DNA of 64,000 nucleotides, taken from positions 9,568-73,567 of the forward strand of contig NZ_CAMIHH010000004.1 of the NCBI RefSeq assembly GCF_946220915.1, read 5' to 3'. Origin of the DNA: an uncultured Flavobacterium sp. Lineage in GTDB: Bacteria > Bacteroidota > Bacteroidia > Flavobacteriales > Flavobacteriaceae. Both the position numbers and the translations under genes were made by a program. The notes beneath the pieces were generated by a model, which saw nothing but the letters and a program-made list of their open reading frames with translations, had not been told where the DNA came from and searched no databases. Positions 1 to 8,399 of the stretch are shown here, piece by piece (the first letter of the stretch is position 1; every line of letters starts with the position of its first letter).

Positions 1-150
1 AGAGATCCTCCCCAAATGGTAAAGCAACAGCTGCAATGTTTGCCGTGCCTGGTTGTTCCGGTCTACCGGGAGCATCATGGCAATTGGCCCGCACATGCCT
101 ATGCAGTGCAGGCTGGATACAAGGCCGAGGAGGAGTGCGGAAAGGAGCAT
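1..150 (-). CDS. SafE/TauE family membrane protein, N-terminal part (cut by window edge)
   Basis: The minus strand reads open from an ATG at 150 to the window edge. The 50 visible residues start MLLSALLLGLVSSLHCIGMC, then give GPIAMMLPVD and LLYHLGRIS. The HCxGMCGP motif in the first membrane helix, followed by a YHLGR segment, is characteristic of the SafE (DsbD-like) branch of sulfite exporter TauE/SafE proteins. In flavobacteria this gene usually follows fixH in the cbb3 oxidase operon, as here, and a role in metal or haem handling for oxidase maturation is often assumed. An in-frame stop lies just upstream of the ATG, so the start is fixed. A plus-strand reading frame over the same bases is a shadow. 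Most of the gene lies outside the window. Confidence 0.85.
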   Translation of the reverse strand, partial: MLLSALLLGLVSSLHCIGMCGPIAMMLPVDRNNQARQTLQLLLYHLGRIS

Positions 151-176
151 TCTTTTATTTTAGATGAGATAAGAAG

Positions 177-276
177 GGATGATAGATGATAGATGAGGAG
201 ATGATAGACGATAGACGAGGAGATGATAGATGATACTGTAACGGTCTATTATCTCCTCATCTATCATCTGTCATCT
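177..276. repeat. Imperfect inverted repeat of a GATAGATGAGGAGAT-like unit
   Basis: The arms at 177-208 and 245-276 are reverse complements at about 29 of 32 positions. The 36-nt loop holds another partial copy of the GAGGAGATGATAGA unit. The element fills the gap between fixH and the safE start, so a cco operon transcript would carry a long hairpin there. It could slow downstream transcription, protect upstream mRNA, or be a dispersed palindromic repeat. Confidence 0.75.
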
Positions 277-281
277 AAAAA

Positions 282-728
282 TTAAAACTCCATTTTTTCC
301 CTGCTCAGGTATTGCTTACCGTCATATTGCCAGTCGATAATAATGTCCCAGCGGCCGCCTGCCAAACCATTTTTAGGTATGAGCAAATAAGGGGATGATA
401 ACGAAATGGTAATTTCATTATCAAGGTTTTGTGCCGACGGCCTGTAAAGGGACACTTTTCCGGTAACCTGTTTTGGGTCGAAGCCTTCGGGAAAAATGAT
501 CTGTATGTTGTCTTTTGTATCTTTAATTTCAATTTTGTGCGCAAGGGCTGCGGCATTCTGCTCTTTTTCAAGGCGTGCCTGCAATGCCCGTTCCTGTTTG
601 TAGTAATCTTCTACCACAAGCTCATTGTCATATTTGCTGTCCGACTGTACCCTGAACACAAAGAACAGGATAAAGCCCATGAACAGTGCAAATGCGGTTA
701 CTATTCCCGTACCCCAGTTTAGTTTCAT
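282..728 (-). CDS. ccoH: FixH/CcoH family cbb3 oxidase assembly protein
   Basis: The protein has 148 residues, with one N-terminal membrane helix (about 5-27) followed by a periplasmic domain. The C-terminal part contains GLAGGRWDIIIDWQYDG and ends REKMEF, the conserved end of FixH proteins. FixH/CcoH is needed for assembly or stability of cbb3-type cytochrome oxidase. It lies 12 nt downstream of ccoG and belongs to the ccoS-NO-Q-P-G-H operon. Length and context fit the family well. Confidence 0.85.
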   Translation of the reverse strand: MKLNWGTGIVTAFALFMGFILFFVFRVQSDSKYDNELVVEDYYKQERALQARLEKEQNAAALAHKIEIKDTKDNIQIIFPEGFDPKQVTGKVSLYRPSAQNLDNEITISLSSPYLLIPKNGLAGGRWDIIIDWQYDGKQYLSREKMEF

Positions 729-740
729 GATGTTTATTTT

Positions 741-2156
741 TTAATTAAAAGTGCGAGGCCCTAAAAAGTTAGTCGTTTCGGTCTCAATGAGTTTATCGCC
801 TTCGTACACTTCCAGTTTTATTTTGGTCTTATCGCCCTCCAGGAACGCGGGGTTTATCTCAATGAACAATGTACCCTGGGCAAATCCTTCTTTTGGTATT
901 GTAAATGTTTCTTTGCCAACCATTTTTACCATACCCTTAGGGCTGGCCAGCGTAAAGCGAACGTTTGTAATCTCATTATTTGTTTTGTTCACTACTTTAA
1001 ATGTAAATACGTTGCTGATGTTTTCGCTTTTGTGCTGGAACAATTGCCCCGGAAGCCTGAGCACCGTTGCCTCTACATTATTCCGTAGAAAAAGCATCCC
1101 GGTAAAAATACCCGTAAGGATCAGCAGCACTGCGGCATAGCCTTTCATGCGCGGGGTGACCTTGAATTTTTCCTTTTTCGTGATCTCATCCTCGCTGGCA
1201 TAGCGTATCAGGCCTTTTGGCTTGCCTATTTTCTCCATGACCGTATCGCACTCGTCAATGCAGGCCGTACAATTGATGCATTCCAGTTGGGTGCTGTTCC
1301 GTATGTCAATGCCGGTAGGGCACACATGAACGCACAATTTGCAGTCGATGCAGTCGCCTTTTCCGGCAAGGGTGCGGTTTTCATTCTTTACGATCCTGCC
1401 ACGGCCAGCGGTGCTTTCGCCACGAACATGGTCGTATGCCACGATTATCGATTTATTGTCCAGCAGCACGCCCTGCAGCCGTCCGTAAGGGCAGGCAATG
1501 ATGCATACCTGCTCACGGAACCATGCATATATATAGTAGAATACACCGGTAAAAATAATGAGCGCGATAAGTGTACCCTTATTTTGCGCCGGGCCTTCCT
1601 CTACCATTTCAATCAGCCTGCTGCTGCCGGTTACATATGCCAGGAACACATTGGCTATCACAAAAGAGATGACAAAGAACACCAGCCACTTTAATGCTTT
1701 CTTGCGGATTTTCTCTGCATTCCATTCCTGCTTGTCCAGCTTCATCTGGGCATTGCGGTCACCCTCGATCCAGTACTCAATGCGGCGGAACACCATTTCC
1801 ATAAAAATGGTCTGCGGGCATATCCATCCGCAAAAGAGCCTGCCGAAAGCCACAGTAAATAGTGCTACAAACAGCACCCCGATAACCATTGAAATGACGA
1901 ACAGGTGGAAATCCTGTGGCCAAAAGGGGAAACCAAAAATGTTGAACCTCCGTTCCAGGATATTGAACATCAGGAACTGGTTGCCGTTTATTTTTATAAA
2001 CGGCGCTACAAAAAGGAAGGCCAGCAATGCGTAGCTTACCAGCTTCCGGTATTCATACAGTTTCCCTGATGGTTTTTTTGGATATACCCACACCCGCTTT
2101 CCATCTTCGCTTACGGTAGCCAGCCTGTCCCGGAAATCATCATTATCGTTAGCCAT
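741..2156 (-). CDS. ccoG: Cytochrome c oxidase accessory protein CcoG (FixG/RdxA)
   Basis: This 471-residue polytopic membrane ferredoxin has several N-terminal helices, the GWICPQTIF motif, the CIIACPYGRLQG motif, two ferredoxin-like clusters (CIDCKLCVHVCP and CINCTACIDEC) and a periplasmic Ig-like FixG C-terminal domain. CcoG proteins are linked to copper reduction for cbb3 oxidase biogenesis. All iron-sulfur cysteines expected in the family are visible. It sits 6 nt downstream of ccoP in the same operon, and the ATG at 2156 gives a normal family length. Confidence 0.95.
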   Translation of the reverse strand: MANDNDDFRDRLATVSEDGKRVWVYPKKPSGKLYEYRKLVSYALLAFLFVAPFIKINGNQFLMFNILERRFNIFGFPFWPQDFHLFVISMVIGVLFVALFTVAFGRLFCGWICPQTIFMEMVFRRIEYWIEGDRNAQMKLDKQEWNAEKIRKKALKWLVFFVISFVIANVFLAYVTGSSRLIEMVEEGPAQNKGTLIALIIFTGVFYYIYAWFREQVCIIACPYGRLQGVLLDNKSIIVAYDHVRGESTAGRGRIVKNENRTLAGKGDCIDCKLCVHVCPTGIDIRNSTQLECINCTACIDECDTVMEKIGKPKGLIRYASEDEITKKEKFKVTPRMKGYAAVLLILTGIFTGMLFLRNNVEATVLRLPGQLFQHKSENISNVFTFKVVNKTNNEITNVRFTLASPKGMVKMVGKETFTIPKEGFAQGTLFIEINPAFLEGDKTKIKLEVYEGDKLIETETTNFLGPRTFN

Positions 2157-2162
2157 TGTCTT

Positions 2163-3068
2163 TTATTTTGCAGCCACTTCTTTTCCGGCGGCTTCGTCCT
2201 TCCATATTTCACCATCGGGCGCTTTCGGGTCTTTCGGGTTTGAGCCTTTCAGCGAAATGATGTAGCTGGCCACCTGCTGAATTTCAGATGGCTTGAGTGT
2301 TCCCTGCCAGGCGACCATGCCTTTGCCATCGCGGCCGCCTTTGGTAATGGTGCTGAACACATTTTTAATGCCACCGCCAAGTACCCAATACTCATCTGTA
2401 AGGTTAGGGCCTATAGATCCTCCCGCATCGGCGCGGTGGCACGCGGCGCAATTGGTTTCAAATATTTTTTTGCCTGCCGTCAGGTCCCCCGCGTCGGTTA
2501 ACAGGGTTACGGTTTCGGCATCGATCATGTCCTTGGCCGTTTTCTTGTATTCTTCCACGGCTATTTTGGCTTCGGCCATTTCGGTGTCAAACTCTGCTTT
2601 CTGGTCCTCGCCATCAAGGATATGGAAACGCACCAGGTATACTACCGCAAACAGTATGGTAAGGTAAAACAGCTTTACCCACCACGGTGGCAGCACGTTG
2701 TCCAGCTCATGTATGCCGTCATAATCGTGGTGCAGCAATATTGTGCCCTCTTCCTCAACAGGTTTCGTTTTTATAAAGTACCCCCTTAGTTTTATGAACC
2801 ATGCACGCTGCCTGAAATCAATTTCATCCGCCTCGGCCAGTCTGGCCTTTTGCTCTTCGGTCATCAGGGCATTGGTTACCTTATCTACCGCAGCTACCAT
2901 GATCTCAATAGCTATCAGTATGAAAATGACAATGAAAAGGAATAGTGATACTTCAGGGTACTTTATGAACGCCGGACGGTCACCGGAGTCGATAAAAAAT
3001 TCGAGCGCCGCAAAAATGATCGCAAATAGTAATGGTGCCCTTACATATACCGGAAAATACTTTTTCAT
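2163..3068 (-). CDS. ccoP: cbb3-type cytochrome c oxidase subunit CcoP (single haem)
   Basis: This 301-residue membrane-anchored cytochrome c carries electrons to the oxidase core. Two hydrophobic helices occur near residues 10-60, a CcoP_N segment at about 128-150 (WWVKLFYLTILFAVVYL), then one cytochrome c domain with CAACH at residues 207-211. Proteobacterial CcoP normally has two CxxCH haem sites; only one is present here, and the extra N-terminal helices make up the length. This is a usual Bacteroidota variant. The ATG overlaps the end of the upstream ccoQ-like gene by 4 nt, implying translational coupling. Confidence 0.93.
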   Translation of the reverse strand: MKKYFPVYVRAPLLFAIIFAALEFFIDSGDRPAFIKYPEVSLFLFIVIFILIAIEIMVAAVDKVTNALMTEEQKARLAEADEIDFRQRAWFIKLRGYFIKTKPVEEEGTILLHHDYDGIHELDNVLPPWWVKLFYLTILFAVVYLVRFHILDGEDQKAEFDTEMAEAKIAVEEYKKTAKDMIDAETVTLLTDAGDLTAGKKIFETNCAACHRADAGGSIGPNLTDEYWVLGGGIKNVFSTITKGGRDGKGMVAWQGTLKPSEIQQVASYIISLKGSNPKDPKAPDGEIWKDEAAGKEVAAK

Positions 3069-3268
3069 ATTGCTGTGGTTTGATTGGTGTCGTTATTATC
3101 ATCTTCAGAAAAAGGCAGGTTGCTCATTTCGGTAATCTTTTCTTTTTTATAGGTGTAAACCCAGGAGTAAAGCGCAACGAAAAAGATAAAGAAGATGAGC
3201 AGGGAAAGTATCGGGTAGATCTCAATACCCGATATGCTCTCCATATTGTGTTTTACAAATTTTAGCAT
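3065..3268 (-). CDS. ccoQ: CcoQ-like small cbb3 oxidase subunit
   Basis: The 67-residue protein has one membrane helix (about 20-40) followed by a charged cytoplasmic tail (YTYKKEKITEMSNLPF). Small single-helix proteins in this operon position are CcoQ/FixQ subunits, which help stabilise the cbb3 complex. It starts 5 nt after ccoNO and overlaps ccoP by 4 nt. Sequence identity to proteobacterial CcoQ is weak by eye, so the assignment rests mainly on position and topology. Confidence 0.8.
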   Translation of the reverse strand: MLKFVKHNMESISGIEIYPILSLLIFFIFFVALYSWVYTYKKEKITEMSNLPFSEDDNNDTNQTTAI

Positions 3269-3273
3269 GGCTT

Positions 3274-5472
3274 TTATTTTTTGGTTAATTCCGGAGCGTT
3301 CTTGATTTTTATGTCGGTACCCAGGCGTTGCAGGTACGCGATGAGGGCGGTGATCTCACGTTGCTTCATAGGTACAAAGTCTTCTCCTCGTGTGGCAGCA
3401 TCTTTTTTGCTTTGCTCATAGCTTTTTACAAAGTCGGGGTCGTTGTGCAGGCTTGCTTCTATTTTGGCCGACTGTGTCTCAATTGTCCTCTCTGCATTTT
3501 CGATATCCTTTGCAGAATAAGGCACTCCCAGCTGTGCCATCACTTCCATTTTCTTTTTAATGTCCGAAATGTCCAGTTTTTTATTATCGAATAGCCACTT
3601 ATAAGAAGGCATTATCGAGCCTGCCGATGTGCTTTGCGGATCCCACATATGGTTAAAGTGCCAGTTATCGCTGTACTTGCCGCCCACACGCATCAGGTCG
3701 GGCCCGGTGCGCTTGCTGCCCCACAGGAACGGGTGGTCGTATACATACTCGCCCGATTTGGAGTATTCGCCATAGCGCTCTACCTCGCTGCGGAAAGGGC
3801 GTATCATCTGCGAGTGGCAGTTTACACAGCCTTCACGTATGTACAGGTCGCGGCCTTCAAGCTCCAATGGCGTATACGGTTTCACGGTAGATATGGTCGG
3901 TATGTTCGATTTTACCATGATGGTAGGCACGATCTGGATCACGCCGCCTATGAGTACTGCAATGGTAGCGAGTATGGTAAGCTGAATAGGTTTCCTTTCC
4001 AGCCACGGGTGGAATTTCTCGCCTTTAAGCCTTTTGCTGCTAACCCTTTGAAGTGCTGGGGCTTCGGCAAGCTCGTCTTCAATGGCCTGTCCCTGCCTTA
4101 CGGTCATGATGATGTTATACACCAGTACCAGCAACCCTATTACGAACAGCGTTCCGCCTATCGCCCGCATCCAGTACATCGGCATGATCTCTTTTACGGT
4201 CTCAAGGAAGTTGCCGTATTTCAGCGTGCCATCGGGGTTAAACTGCTTCCACATGCTGGCCTGTACAAAACCGGCTACATACATGGGCAATGCATACAGT
4301 ATGATGCCCAGCGTGCCTATCCAGAAGTGGAAGTTGGCCAGCTTTACAGAATATAGCGATGTTTTGGTCATCCTCGGTATCAGCCAGTAGATCATCCCGA
4401 AGGCAAGGAAACCGTTCCAGGCCAGCGCGCCTACGTGCACGTGCGCCACGATCCAGTCGGTAAAGTGGGCAATGGCGTTTACGTTTTTCAGCGAAAGCAT
4501 CGGCCCTTCAAAGGTTGCCATGCCATAGCCGGTAATGGCTACTACAAAGAACTTCAGTACCGGGCTGGTACGCACTTTGTCCCACGCGCCCCTCAGGGTC
4601 AGCAACCCGTTGATCATACCGCCCCATGACGGCGCGATGAGCATTATCGAGAATACCACGCCCAGGTTCTGCGCCCAGTCGGGCAGGGCAGAGTAGAGCA
4701 GGTGGTGCGGGCCTGCCCAGATGTATATGAATATCAGCGACCAAAAGTGGATGATGGAGAGCTTGTACGAATACACCGGCCTGTTGGCGGCCTTTGGCAG
4801 GTAGTAGTACATCAGCCCCAGGAAGGGTGTGGTGAGGAAAAACGCCACCGCATTGTGCCCGTACCACCACTGCACCAGCGCATCCTGCACACCGGCATAA
4901 ACCGAGTAGCTTTTCATACCGCTTACAGGCAGTGCAAGGCTGTTGAATATGTGGAGGATGGCTACCGTGATGAATGTGGCAATGTAAAACCAGATGGCCA
5001 CATACAAATGGCGTTCCCTTCGCCTCAAAATAGTCCCTATCATGTTAATGCCGAATACCACCCATATCAGCGCGATGGCAATGTCTATGGGCCATTCCAG
5101 TTCTGCATATTCTTTAGAGGAAGTGTAGCCTAAGGGGAGCGATATGGCTGCCGCCACTATAACAAGCTGCCATCCCCAAAAGTTAATGTTGCTCAGCAGG
5201 TCGCTGTACATGCGGGTTTTCAACAGCCTTTGCATGGAGTAGTAAATACCCGCAAACATGGCATTGCCCACAAAGGCAAAAATCACGGCATTAGTATGCA
5301 GCGGCCTCAGCCTGCCATAGCTCAGCCACGAAACGCCATCTGTAAGGTTGGGGAACATGTACATCGAGGCGATCAGCAAGCCCGCCAGCATGCCCACTAC
5401 GCCAAAAACTATCGTGGCATAAAGAAATTTTTTAACGATTTTGTTGTCGTAATAAAATTGCTGCATTTCCAT
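3274..5472 (-). CDS. ccoNO: Fused cbb3 cytochrome c oxidase subunits I and II (CcoN-CcoO)
   Basis: The 732-residue protein joins the haem-copper catalytic subunit (about 1-480) to the mono-haem subunit CcoO (about 490-732). In CcoN the metal ligands are visible: H59 (RPLHTN), H206 in WWYGHNAVAFF, H256-H257 in WAGPHH, and H344 and H346 in AHVHVGAL. In CcoO the haem c site is CVNCH at 549-553, followed by SQMIRPF and a late Met in SIMPSY as a possible axial ligand. It reduces O2 to water with high affinity. Separate ccoN and ccoO genes are usual in Proteobacteria, while the fusion is typical of Bacteroidota. It follows ccoS by 2 nt. Confidence 0.96.
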   Translation of the reverse strand: MEMQQFYYDNKIVKKFLYATIVFGVVGMLAGLLIASMYMFPNLTDGVSWLSYGRLRPLHTNAVIFAFVGNAMFAGIYYSMQRLLKTRMYSDLLSNINFWGWQLVIVAAAISLPLGYTSSKEYAELEWPIDIAIALIWVVFGINMIGTILRRRERHLYVAIWFYIATFITVAILHIFNSLALPVSGMKSYSVYAGVQDALVQWWYGHNAVAFFLTTPFLGLMYYYLPKAANRPVYSYKLSIIHFWSLIFIYIWAGPHHLLYSALPDWAQNLGVVFSIMLIAPSWGGMINGLLTLRGAWDKVRTSPVLKFFVVAITGYGMATFEGPMLSLKNVNAIAHFTDWIVAHVHVGALAWNGFLAFGMIYWLIPRMTKTSLYSVKLANFHFWIGTLGIILYALPMYVAGFVQASMWKQFNPDGTLKYGNFLETVKEIMPMYWMRAIGGTLFVIGLLVLVYNIIMTVRQGQAIEDELAEAPALQRVSSKRLKGEKFHPWLERKPIQLTILATIAVLIGGVIQIVPTIMVKSNIPTISTVKPYTPLELEGRDLYIREGCVNCHSQMIRPFRSEVERYGEYSKSGEYVYDHPFLWGSKRTGPDLMRVGGKYSDNWHFNHMWDPQSTSAGSIMPSYKWLFDNKKLDISDIKKKMEVMAQLGVPYSAKDIENAERTIETQSAKIEASLHNDPDFVKSYEQSKKDAATRGEDFVPMKQREITALIAYLQRLGTDIKIKNAPELTKK

Positions 5473-5474
5473 AA

Positions 5475-5648
5475 TCAGGGAGTGTTAGGGGTGTTGTCTT
5501 CTTTTTTGGTTTCGTCGTCAAATAGTACCCGTACCGATGGGGTGTAGGCATCGTCAAACTGTCCCTGCTTTACCGCTTTTATAAAAGCATACAGGAATAA
5601 TAGCGCCACAATTAGGCTGATGATGATCAATAGAAAAATTACGCTCAT
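5475..5648 (-). CDS. ccoS: cbb3-type oxidase assembly protein CcoS
   Basis: The 57-residue protein starts MSVIFLLIIISLIVALLFLY with one membrane helix, followed by GQFDDAYTPSVRVLFDDE, the conserved CcoS segment. CcoS is needed for cofactor insertion (copper, haem) into cbb3 oxidase. A longer in-frame reading to 5705 is possible, but the extra residues are not part of the family and would run over the -7 box at 5669-5676 and into the palindrome at 5699-5712. The start at 5648 is therefore preferred. It is the first gene of the operon. Confidence 0.92.
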   Translation of the reverse strand: MSVIFLLIIISLIVALLFLYAFIKAVKQGQFDDAYTPSVRVLFDDETKKEDNTPNTP

Positions 5649-5668
5649 ACTTCTTAATTTTATGTTAA

Positions 5669-5712
5669 CAAAGCTACTGCCGGGCATCGGGATAAAATAT
5701 GACATGGGTCAC
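5669..5712 (-). promoter_or_regulatory. FNR/CRP-type operator and promoter of the ccoS-ccoNOQPGH operon
   Basis: Read on the minus strand, GTGAC-CCAT-GTCAT (5712-5699) is a palindrome of FNR type (TGA-N6-TCA). It is followed by exactly 22 nt and then TAGCTTTG (5676-5669), a perfect Bacteroidota -7 box TAnnTTTG. The implied transcript start is near 5663, which puts the palindrome centre near -42, the class II activator position. The same arrangement precedes ccoI and the PEP-binding gene. The site is seen directly; the activator assignment is inference. Confidence 0.75.
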
Positions 5713-5728
5713 CCACGCCCTGCAAAGA

Positions 5729-8104
5729 TTATTTTTTACGGGAGTAAAAATTACTCAGGATAGTGACGAAACTCACAATTGTAATGGTGCTCAGGGGCAT
5801 GATGATGGCCGCTACCAAGGGCAGGAGGTTACCTGTTACCGCAAATGCCAATCCCACAACATTGTAGGCCAGCGACAGCCCAAAACTCATCCTGATGGTT
5901 TTAACCGTGTTTTTGGAATACCTGAGGTGCCAGCCTATTTTCTTAAATTCCGAGGCATCCAGGATCCCATCGCAGGCAGGGGAAAATACATTGATGTTTT
6001 CGGATATTGCGATGCCCACGTTGCTTTGCTTCAGCGCGCCCGCATCGTTCAGGCCGTCGCCCACCATCATTACGTTATGGCCGTTGTCCTGCAATTGCCG
6101 TATGAATTCCAGCTTTTGTTCCGGTTTCTGGTTGAATACGAGCTCCACGCCAGCCGGTAGCATTTGCTGCAAAATTTCGCGTTCGCCTTCATTATCGCCC
6201 GAAAGCACTTTAAGGGTATAGTTGCGGGATAAATAGGAGGATAGTTGCTGTAACCCTTCCCGGTAATGATTGCCGAAAATGTACCGGCCCAAATAATTGC
6301 GGTTCATGGAAACGTGCACCTGGGTTTGGGAAGTGTCTACCGGGTCAGCCTCCGTAAATGCAGCCGAACCTATTTTAATCACCGCCCCGCCAATGATCCC
6401 CACAATGCCTTTGCCTGTAATTTCTTCAAATTCGTCTACGGGGAGCAAGGGGATCCCGGGCAGGGAGTCGTACAATCGCCTGCTCAGCGGGTGGTTCGAG
6501 CCGCGCAGCAGCGATTTTATGCAGGATAGTTGCTTGTCTTCCGGCTCCATGCCTTCAAACACAATGCCCGCGCGTTCGTTTACGGTTATGGTACCGGTTT
6601 TGTCAAAAACAATGGTGTCCACTTTTGCCATTTGCTCTATTACGGTGGCGTTTTTCAGGTACAGCTTTTTCCGGCCCATGATGCGGAGCACATTGCCAAG
6701 GGTAAAAGGCGCGCTCAAAGCCAGCGCACACGGGCAGGCCACGATAAGCACCGCCGTAAATACATTGAATGCCGTTGCCGTTTCGCCATCCAGGATCCAG
6801 TAGCCAAAACCGGCAAACGCTACCACAAGCAGCAGCGGCGTAAAATACCGGCTTATGGTATCGGTCATGGTCTTGTAATCCTTCCCCGTATCTTTGGCGA
6901 AAGCCTCATTGCTCCACAACTGTGTCAGGTAGCTTTGCGATACGGAACTCAATATCTCCATCTCAATGACGGGTCCCAGCTGCCTTCCGCCCGCGTAAAG
7001 TTTGTCGCCCGGCTTTTTATGAACAGGCCCGTCCTCGCCGGTTACAAAACTGTAGTCGATGGAGGTTGTGCCGCTTACCAGGATGCCGTCTACGGGTATC
7101 AGCTCGTTGTTGCGCACCATGACCCTTTCGCCTGCCGCGATTTCGTATACAGGCACCGATACCTCTGTCCTGTCGGGCAGTATTTTGGTCACGGCAACAG
7201 GGAAGTACGATTTATAATCCCTTTCAAACGAAAGGAAGCTGTAGGTTTTTTGCTGGAACATCCTGCCCAAAAGCATAAAGAAAACCAATCCCGCAAGGCT
7301 GTCGAAAAATCCCTGCCCGTAACCAAAGATGATATCTGCCGTGCTGCGTACAAACATGACCACCAGCCCCAGGGCAATGGGCACATCGATGTTGAGCATG
7401 CCGCGACGGAGGCTTTTCCATGCCGAGGCATAATACCCGCTCGCTGAGTACAGAAAGGTGGGCAGCGACAAACCAAATATCAGCCAGCGCAAAAAGCCAC
7501 GGTAGTTGTTAAGCCAAAACTCCTCATCTTCAAAATATTCAGGAAAGGAGAGGAGCATGATGTTGCCGAAACAAAAAAATGCTACGCCCAGCTTGTATAC
7601 CAGGCTGCGGTCGGTGCTCTTTTTTTTATTATCATAATTTTCGAGCGAAATGTAGGGCTCATAGCCAATCCTGTTAAGGAGCAATACTACTTCTTTCAGA
7701 GAAACTTCTGCGGGGTTAAAAATGATTCGCACCTTCTTTTCAGGAAAGTTTACCTGAGAGGTGCTGATGGCCGGGTTGAGCCTGTTGAGGTGCTCCAGGA
7801 TCCAAATGCACGAGCTGCAATGGATATGCGGAATGTATAGCGAGATGATGTGCGTGGCTTCTTCCTTAAATTCCAGCAGCTTGTCGGCTATGGCCTCATT
7901 GTCCAGGAAGTCATATTTGCAGTTGTTGTCCTGTGGGGTAGCGCCCGGCGATTTTTCGAACGTGTAATAGTCGGCCAGGCCGTTACTCGTGAATATATCA
8001 TATACGGTCCTGCACCCGGTGCAACAAAAGGATTTGTCATCAAAAATGATCTCATCCTTTTTTACAACGTCCAGCCCGCAATGATAACAATGCATGGTGT
8101 CCAT
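5729..8104 (-). CDS. ccoI: Copper-translocating P-type ATPase CcoI/FixI
   Basis: The 791-residue P1B-type ATPase is required to supply copper to cbb3 oxidase. The N-terminal 30 residues form a four-cysteine metal site (CYHC and CCTGC), followed by an HMA domain with HCSSC, eight membrane helices with the ion-binding CPC motif (VACPCALALS), the phosphorylation motif DKTGTIT and the hinge motif MVGDGLND. The cysteine-rich N-terminus plus HMA layout is that of CcoI rather than general CopA. It has its own promoter with the shared palindrome. The start codon lies about 18 nt after the inferred transcript start. Confidence 0.94.
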   Translation of the reverse strand: MDTMHCYHCGLDVVKKDEIIFDDKSFCCTGCRTVYDIFTSNGLADYYTFEKSPGATPQDNNCKYDFLDNEAIADKLLEFKEEATHIISLYIPHIHCSSCIWILEHLNRLNPAISTSQVNFPEKKVRIIFNPAEVSLKEVVLLLNRIGYEPYISLENYDNKKKSTDRSLVYKLGVAFFCFGNIMLLSFPEYFEDEEFWLNNYRGFLRWLIFGLSLPTFLYSASGYYASAWKSLRRGMLNIDVPIALGLVVMFVRSTADIIFGYGQGFFDSLAGLVFFMLLGRMFQQKTYSFLSFERDYKSYFPVAVTKILPDRTEVSVPVYEIAAGERVMVRNNELIPVDGILVSGTTSIDYSFVTGEDGPVHKKPGDKLYAGGRQLGPVIEMEILSSVSQSYLTQLWSNEAFAKDTGKDYKTMTDTISRYFTPLLLVVAFAGFGYWILDGETATAFNVFTAVLIVACPCALALSAPFTLGNVLRIMGRKKLYLKNATVIEQMAKVDTIVFDKTGTITVNERAGIVFEGMEPEDKQLSCIKSLLRGSNHPLSRRLYDSLPGIPLLPVDEFEEITGKGIVGIIGGAVIKIGSAAFTEADPVDTSQTQVHVSMNRNYLGRYIFGNHYREGLQQLSSYLSRNYTLKVLSGDNEGEREILQQMLPAGVELVFNQKPEQKLEFIRQLQDNGHNVMMVGDGLNDAGALKQSNVGIAISENINVFSPACDGILDASEFKKIGWHLRYSKNTVKTIRMSFGLSLAYNVVGLAFAVTGNLLPLVAAIIMPLSTITIVSFVTILSNFYSRKK

Positions 8105-8128
8105 AATATTTGCTCAATTTACCTGAGG

Positions 8129-8172
8129 CAAAGTTGGGCAGGATGGGAGGAACACGACATGATGCCTGTCAC
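8129..8172 (-). promoter_or_regulatory. FNR/CRP-type operator and promoter of ccoI
   Basis: On the minus strand GTGAC-AGGC-ATCAT (8172-8159) is followed after exactly 22 nt by CAACTTTG (8136-8129), seven of eight matches to TAnnTTTG counting the free positions. Spacing and motif match the ccoS and PEP-gene promoters. The palindrome centre lies about 61 nt from the ATG, compared with 57 nt for ccoS. Confidence 0.72.
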
Positions 8173-8210
8173 GTGCGATAAGGTTGTTTATTTATGAAAT
8201 AATGCTTTTC

Positions 8211-8224
8211 GTGACGGAGATCAT
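8211..8224 (+). promoter_or_regulatory. Second FNR/CRP-type palindrome upstream of ccoI
   Basis: GTGAC-GGAG-ATCAT fits the same consensus as the three promoter sites, but no -7 box follows at 22 nt on either strand. Its centre is 52 bp from the ccoI promoter site, about five helical turns, so it would lie on the same face of the DNA. It may be an auxiliary upstream site. Confidence 0.5.
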
Positions 8225-8255
8225 TTTACAGATTATCCCGGAAATAATTATGGTT

Positions 8256-8378
8256 TTTTACCACAAGGAACACAAAGATTTTCACAAAGGCCGCAATGCG
8301 ATTGATGCATCACGGAAACAAAGGTTGCGCTTCGCTTTGTGTCCCCGGTGTAATCTCTTTGTGCGCGTTGTGGTAAAA
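8256..8378. repeat. Large imperfect palindrome of CACAAAG-type repeats
   Basis: The left arm 8256-8289 (TTTTACCACAAGGAACACAA onward) is mirrored by the right arm 8335-8378, which ends TTGTGGTAAAA. Both arms carry repeated CACAAAG/CTTTGTG units, with some insertions in the right arm. The element occupies most of the gap between the regulator gene and ccoI, and I see no coding sequence in it. It looks like a mobile palindromic unit (REP/MITE-like) or a strong two-way transcription barrier. Confidence 0.7.
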
Positions 8379-8399
8379 CGAACGGTCTGTTTTAGAAAT

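Noticed and set aside
1..189. Plus-strand open frame from the window edge
   Set aside because: The minus strand over the same bases encodes a clear SafE N-terminus with HCxGMCGP; the plus frame has no recognisable features.
6530..7447. 305-residue plus-strand ORF
   Set aside because: It is antisense inside ccoI, which has all P-type ATPase motifs in frame.
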